From positions 1 to 6,673 of the forward strand of contig CAYJMQ010000069.1 in assembly GCA_964371555.1 (NCBI GenBank): DNA of 6,673 nt, read 5' to 3'. This document shows, in pieces, positions 5,441-6,673 of this stretch; position 1 is the stretch's first letter, and every line of letters begins with the position of its first letter. This DNA is from CAYJMQ01 sp964371555. Lineage in GTDB: Bacteria > Bdellovibrionota > JACOXK01 > 2-02-FULL-40-11. The notes under the pieces were generated by a model that was not told the DNA's origin, made no database searches, and saw only the letters and a program-made list of their open reading frames with translations. The position numbers and the translations under genes are program-made.

Positions 5441-6542
5441 ATTCTCTTTTTTCTTCTTCTTCCTTAGCAACAATAGCAGGCAAAGATATTTTTCCAGATG
5501 TCTCTGACCTAGAAACCCCTGCATCTCCGGCCATGTCTTCGGATTTAGGTTCTTCTGTTGTTGCCATGCCTTCTTTTTTTGCGCCGATCGATTTAGGCGC
5601 AGGCAAAGATCCAGATGTCTCTAACCCAGAAACCCCTGCATCTCCGGCCATGTCTTCGGATTTAGGTTGTGTTACCACCAAATCCTCTTTTGCGCCGAGC
5701 GGCTTAGGCAGAGAAATAAGGGACACTTTCCAAGGTTCGCTCTGGAGTTGCATTCCCGATGCCATATCGCTCATTTCTATATTTCCAGAAATGACCGATT
5801 CACCTTTTTCATCCGTCTTCACTTCCCCTGTAAAGGTATATTTCACACCTTTATTGAGAACTGAAAACGAAAGTGAACCGCTTTGAGCATGGTAGTCGAC
5901 CTGGCCCTCGTTCATCAATTCAGGTAACCCAAAAACAAACCCTTTTGGAATGAATTGATGTTTCCCATGTCCGCGATACTCTTCACCGTAGATAATGGGC
6001 TTGCCCTTGTAATAAATAATCTCGCCATCTTTATTACGGGCATAATCGGGGTTATCTTTGTCAGTCAAGATCTTAAGTCCCGATACTTTATAGTTTCCAT
6101 CCAACGTTTTGGAAACTTTTAAATCGATAAAAGTGATCTTAAAATCGATCAACTCTTTTTCGATTTCAGCAATGGTGGTATCCAGACGAGAGATCGCTGA
6201 CTGGTTCGCCTCAAGACGAGCCGTAACCGCTTTATCGAGCATCGTTACTTTCGCGCCCTGATAAAGAAGCACCGGATCAACCCCGTTATCATCGAACCAC
6301 TTGTTCATGCTCACTTCAAGATCCATCCTCTCTTTTTTCAGATCAGAAAGGATCTTTTTGTGTTCGTCGGTTGTCGCAGCCACCTTAAAAATACCGATGT
6401 CTTGCTTACCAGAATAATCCCCGGTAGGAAAAACAACTGTAGCTTCAGGTGATGCTACTTGATCATCATGGCTTTTCTTACCGCAAGCTACAAAAGTAAT
6501 CATAGCCGCAGCGATAGCCAATATTGTTAATGTGCGTTTCAT
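5439..6542 (-). CDS. Putative outer-membrane lipoprotein with coiled coil and repeated acidic tail
   Basis: I do not recognise the family. The 367-residue protein begins with a lipoprotein signal peptide: KR, a hydrophobic stretch (residues 4-18) and the lipobox FVAC with C20 as the lipidation site. Glycine at +2 rather than aspartate suggests outer-membrane sorting if E. coli Lol rules apply. Residues about 58-82 and 100-135 are predicted helical or coiled coil. Residues about 137-275 are beta-rich (for example GSLSFSVLNKGVKYTFTGEV, 222-241). The tail (277-367) carries a 39-residue tandem repeat and ends in an acidic run. The start is ATG with a perfect AAGGAGG 8 nt upstream. A candidate sigma-54 promoter precedes it and a strong terminator follows, so it is probably a single-gene transcript. 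A surface or periplasmic structural or sensing role is possible but not shown. Confidence 0.9.
   Translation of the reverse strand: MKRTLTILAIAAAMITFVACGKKSHDDQVASPEATVVFPTGDYSGKQDIGIFKVAATTDEHKKILSDLKKERMDLEVSMNKWFDDNGVDPVLLYQGAKVTMLDKAVTARLEANQSAISRLDTTIAEIEKELIDFKITFIDLKVSKTLDGNYKVSGLKILTDKDNPDYARNKDGEIIYYKGKPIIYGEEYRGHGKHQFIPKGFVFGLPELMNEGQVDYHAQSGSLSFSVLNKGVKYTFTGEVKTDEKGESVISGNIEMSDMASGMQLQSEPWKVSLISLPKPLGAKEDLVVTQPKSEDMAGDAGVSGLETSGSLPAPKSIGAKKEGMATTEEPKSEDMAGDAGVSRSETSGKISLPAIVAKEEEEKRE
5494..5668 (-). repeat. Tandem repeat in the lipoprotein C-terminus (117-bp period)
   Basis: Two 58-bp segments, 5494-5551 and 5611-5668, differ at only two bases and are offset by 117 bp, or 39 codons. 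They encode PKSEDMAGDAGVS-xx-ETSG at residues 293-311 and 332-350. Partial copies of the other half of the unit (SLPxPxxxGAK) appear at residues 277-285, 312-322 and, worn down, 353-360. That gives a little over two units. The high identity suggests a recent in-frame duplication. Confidence 0.92.
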
Positions 6543-6550
6543 AGTATGTA

Positions 6551-6557
6551 CCTCCTT
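6551..6557 (-). promoter_or_regulatory. Ribosome binding site of the lipoprotein gene
   Basis: A perfect AAGGAGG on the minus strand, 8 nt before the ATG at 6542. It fixes the start and predicts efficient translation. Confidence 0.9.
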
Positions 6558-6571
6558 AAACGTACTTATTT

Positions 6572-6595
6572 GCTTCAGGCATTATTGTCTGAAGC
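6572..6595 (-). promoter_or_regulatory. Stem-loop at the predicted 5' end of the lipoprotein mRNA
   Basis: GCTTCAG (6572-6578) and CTGAAGC (6589-6595) are perfect complements. The stem extends inward by two more pairs, which can both form on the minus-strand RNA only with one non-Watson-Crick pair, leaving a 6-nt loop. If transcription starts near 6598 as the sigma-54 element predicts, the stem begins about three nucleotides into the RNA. 5'-terminal hairpins are known to stabilise mRNAs, as in ompA. No U-run follows, so it is not a terminator. A protein operator is the alternative. Confidence 0.55.
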
Positions 6596-6608
6596 CAAGG
6601 GGATGGTG

Positions 6609-6624
6609 TGCAACCGATGTACCA
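6609..6624 (-). promoter_or_regulatory. Candidate sigma-54 (-24/-12) promoter of the lipoprotein gene
   Basis: On the minus strand TGGTACA-TCGG-TTGCA resembles TGGCACGNNNNTTGCW, with 5 of 7 bases in the -24 block and all 5 in the -12 block. The invariant GG (6623-6622) and GC (6611-6610) are exactly 10 nt apart. Transcription would start near 6598, leaving a leader of about 56 nt with a stem-loop and perfect ribosome site. Upstream activator sites would fall beyond the window edge. Confidence 0.65.
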
Positions 6625-6673
6625 AATGAAAGTCAAATTCAATTTAATATGTAATTTTCATAAGTTACGTTTT

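Noticed and set aside
5533..5886. Plus-strand open frame opposite the lipoprotein tail
   Set aside because: Its apparent repeats are the reverse complement of the real tandem repeat, and it has no ribosome site or promoter.
1..6673. CRISPR array, tRNA/rRNA, insertion sequence or phage genes
   Set aside because: No repeat-spacer pattern, RNA gene, transposase or terminal inverted repeats were seen; the only repeats are the two described.

Overview
The window carries six protein-coding genes, five on the minus strand and one on the plus strand. It has the look of a Gram-negative bacterium of moderate GC content. Evidence for this is a lipobox lipoprotein, a PilZ-like domain of the myxobacterial/deltaproteobacterial flavour, an HPK4-type histidine kinase, and two sigma-54 (-24/-12) promoter candidates, one with an IHF-like site. 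A lineage among the former Deltaproteobacteria is my best guess, at low confidence and from protein style only. Four of the six genes start with GTG or TTG.

Layout from right to left on the minus strand. A lipoprotein gene (5439-6542) has a candidate sigma-54 promoter, a stem-loop at the predicted 5' end of its mRNA, a perfect Shine-Dalgarno, and a strong intrinsic terminator after it. A PIN-PhoH ATPase gene (3962-5317) starts only 24 nt after that terminator's U-tract. Further left lie a PilZ-like gene (3015-3371), a soluble histidine kinase gene (1385-2899) and enolase (108-1391). The kinase and enolase genes overlap by 7 nt. The last 107 bases hold no gene, but contain a possible promoter for the next gene beyond the window.

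The only plus-strand gene (3677-3967) encodes an unrecognised 96-residue protein. Upstream of it is a complete sigma-54 promoter architecture: a near-perfect -24/-12 element, a perfect match to the IHF consensus about 60 nt upstream of the predicted start of transcription, and an inverted repeat near -121 where an enhancer-binding activator could sit. Its leader can fold so that G-rich sequence next to the start codon is paired. Its 3' end overlaps the convergent phoH gene by 6 nt.

The main point of interest is the pair of sigma-54 promoters, one for an orphan small protein and one for a repeat-tailed lipoprotein. They lie around a cytoplasmic HPK4-type kinase, a class that often pairs with sigma-54 activators. 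No activator or receiver gene is in the window, so a shared circuit is inference. Enolase and PhoH are ordinary housekeeping genes.
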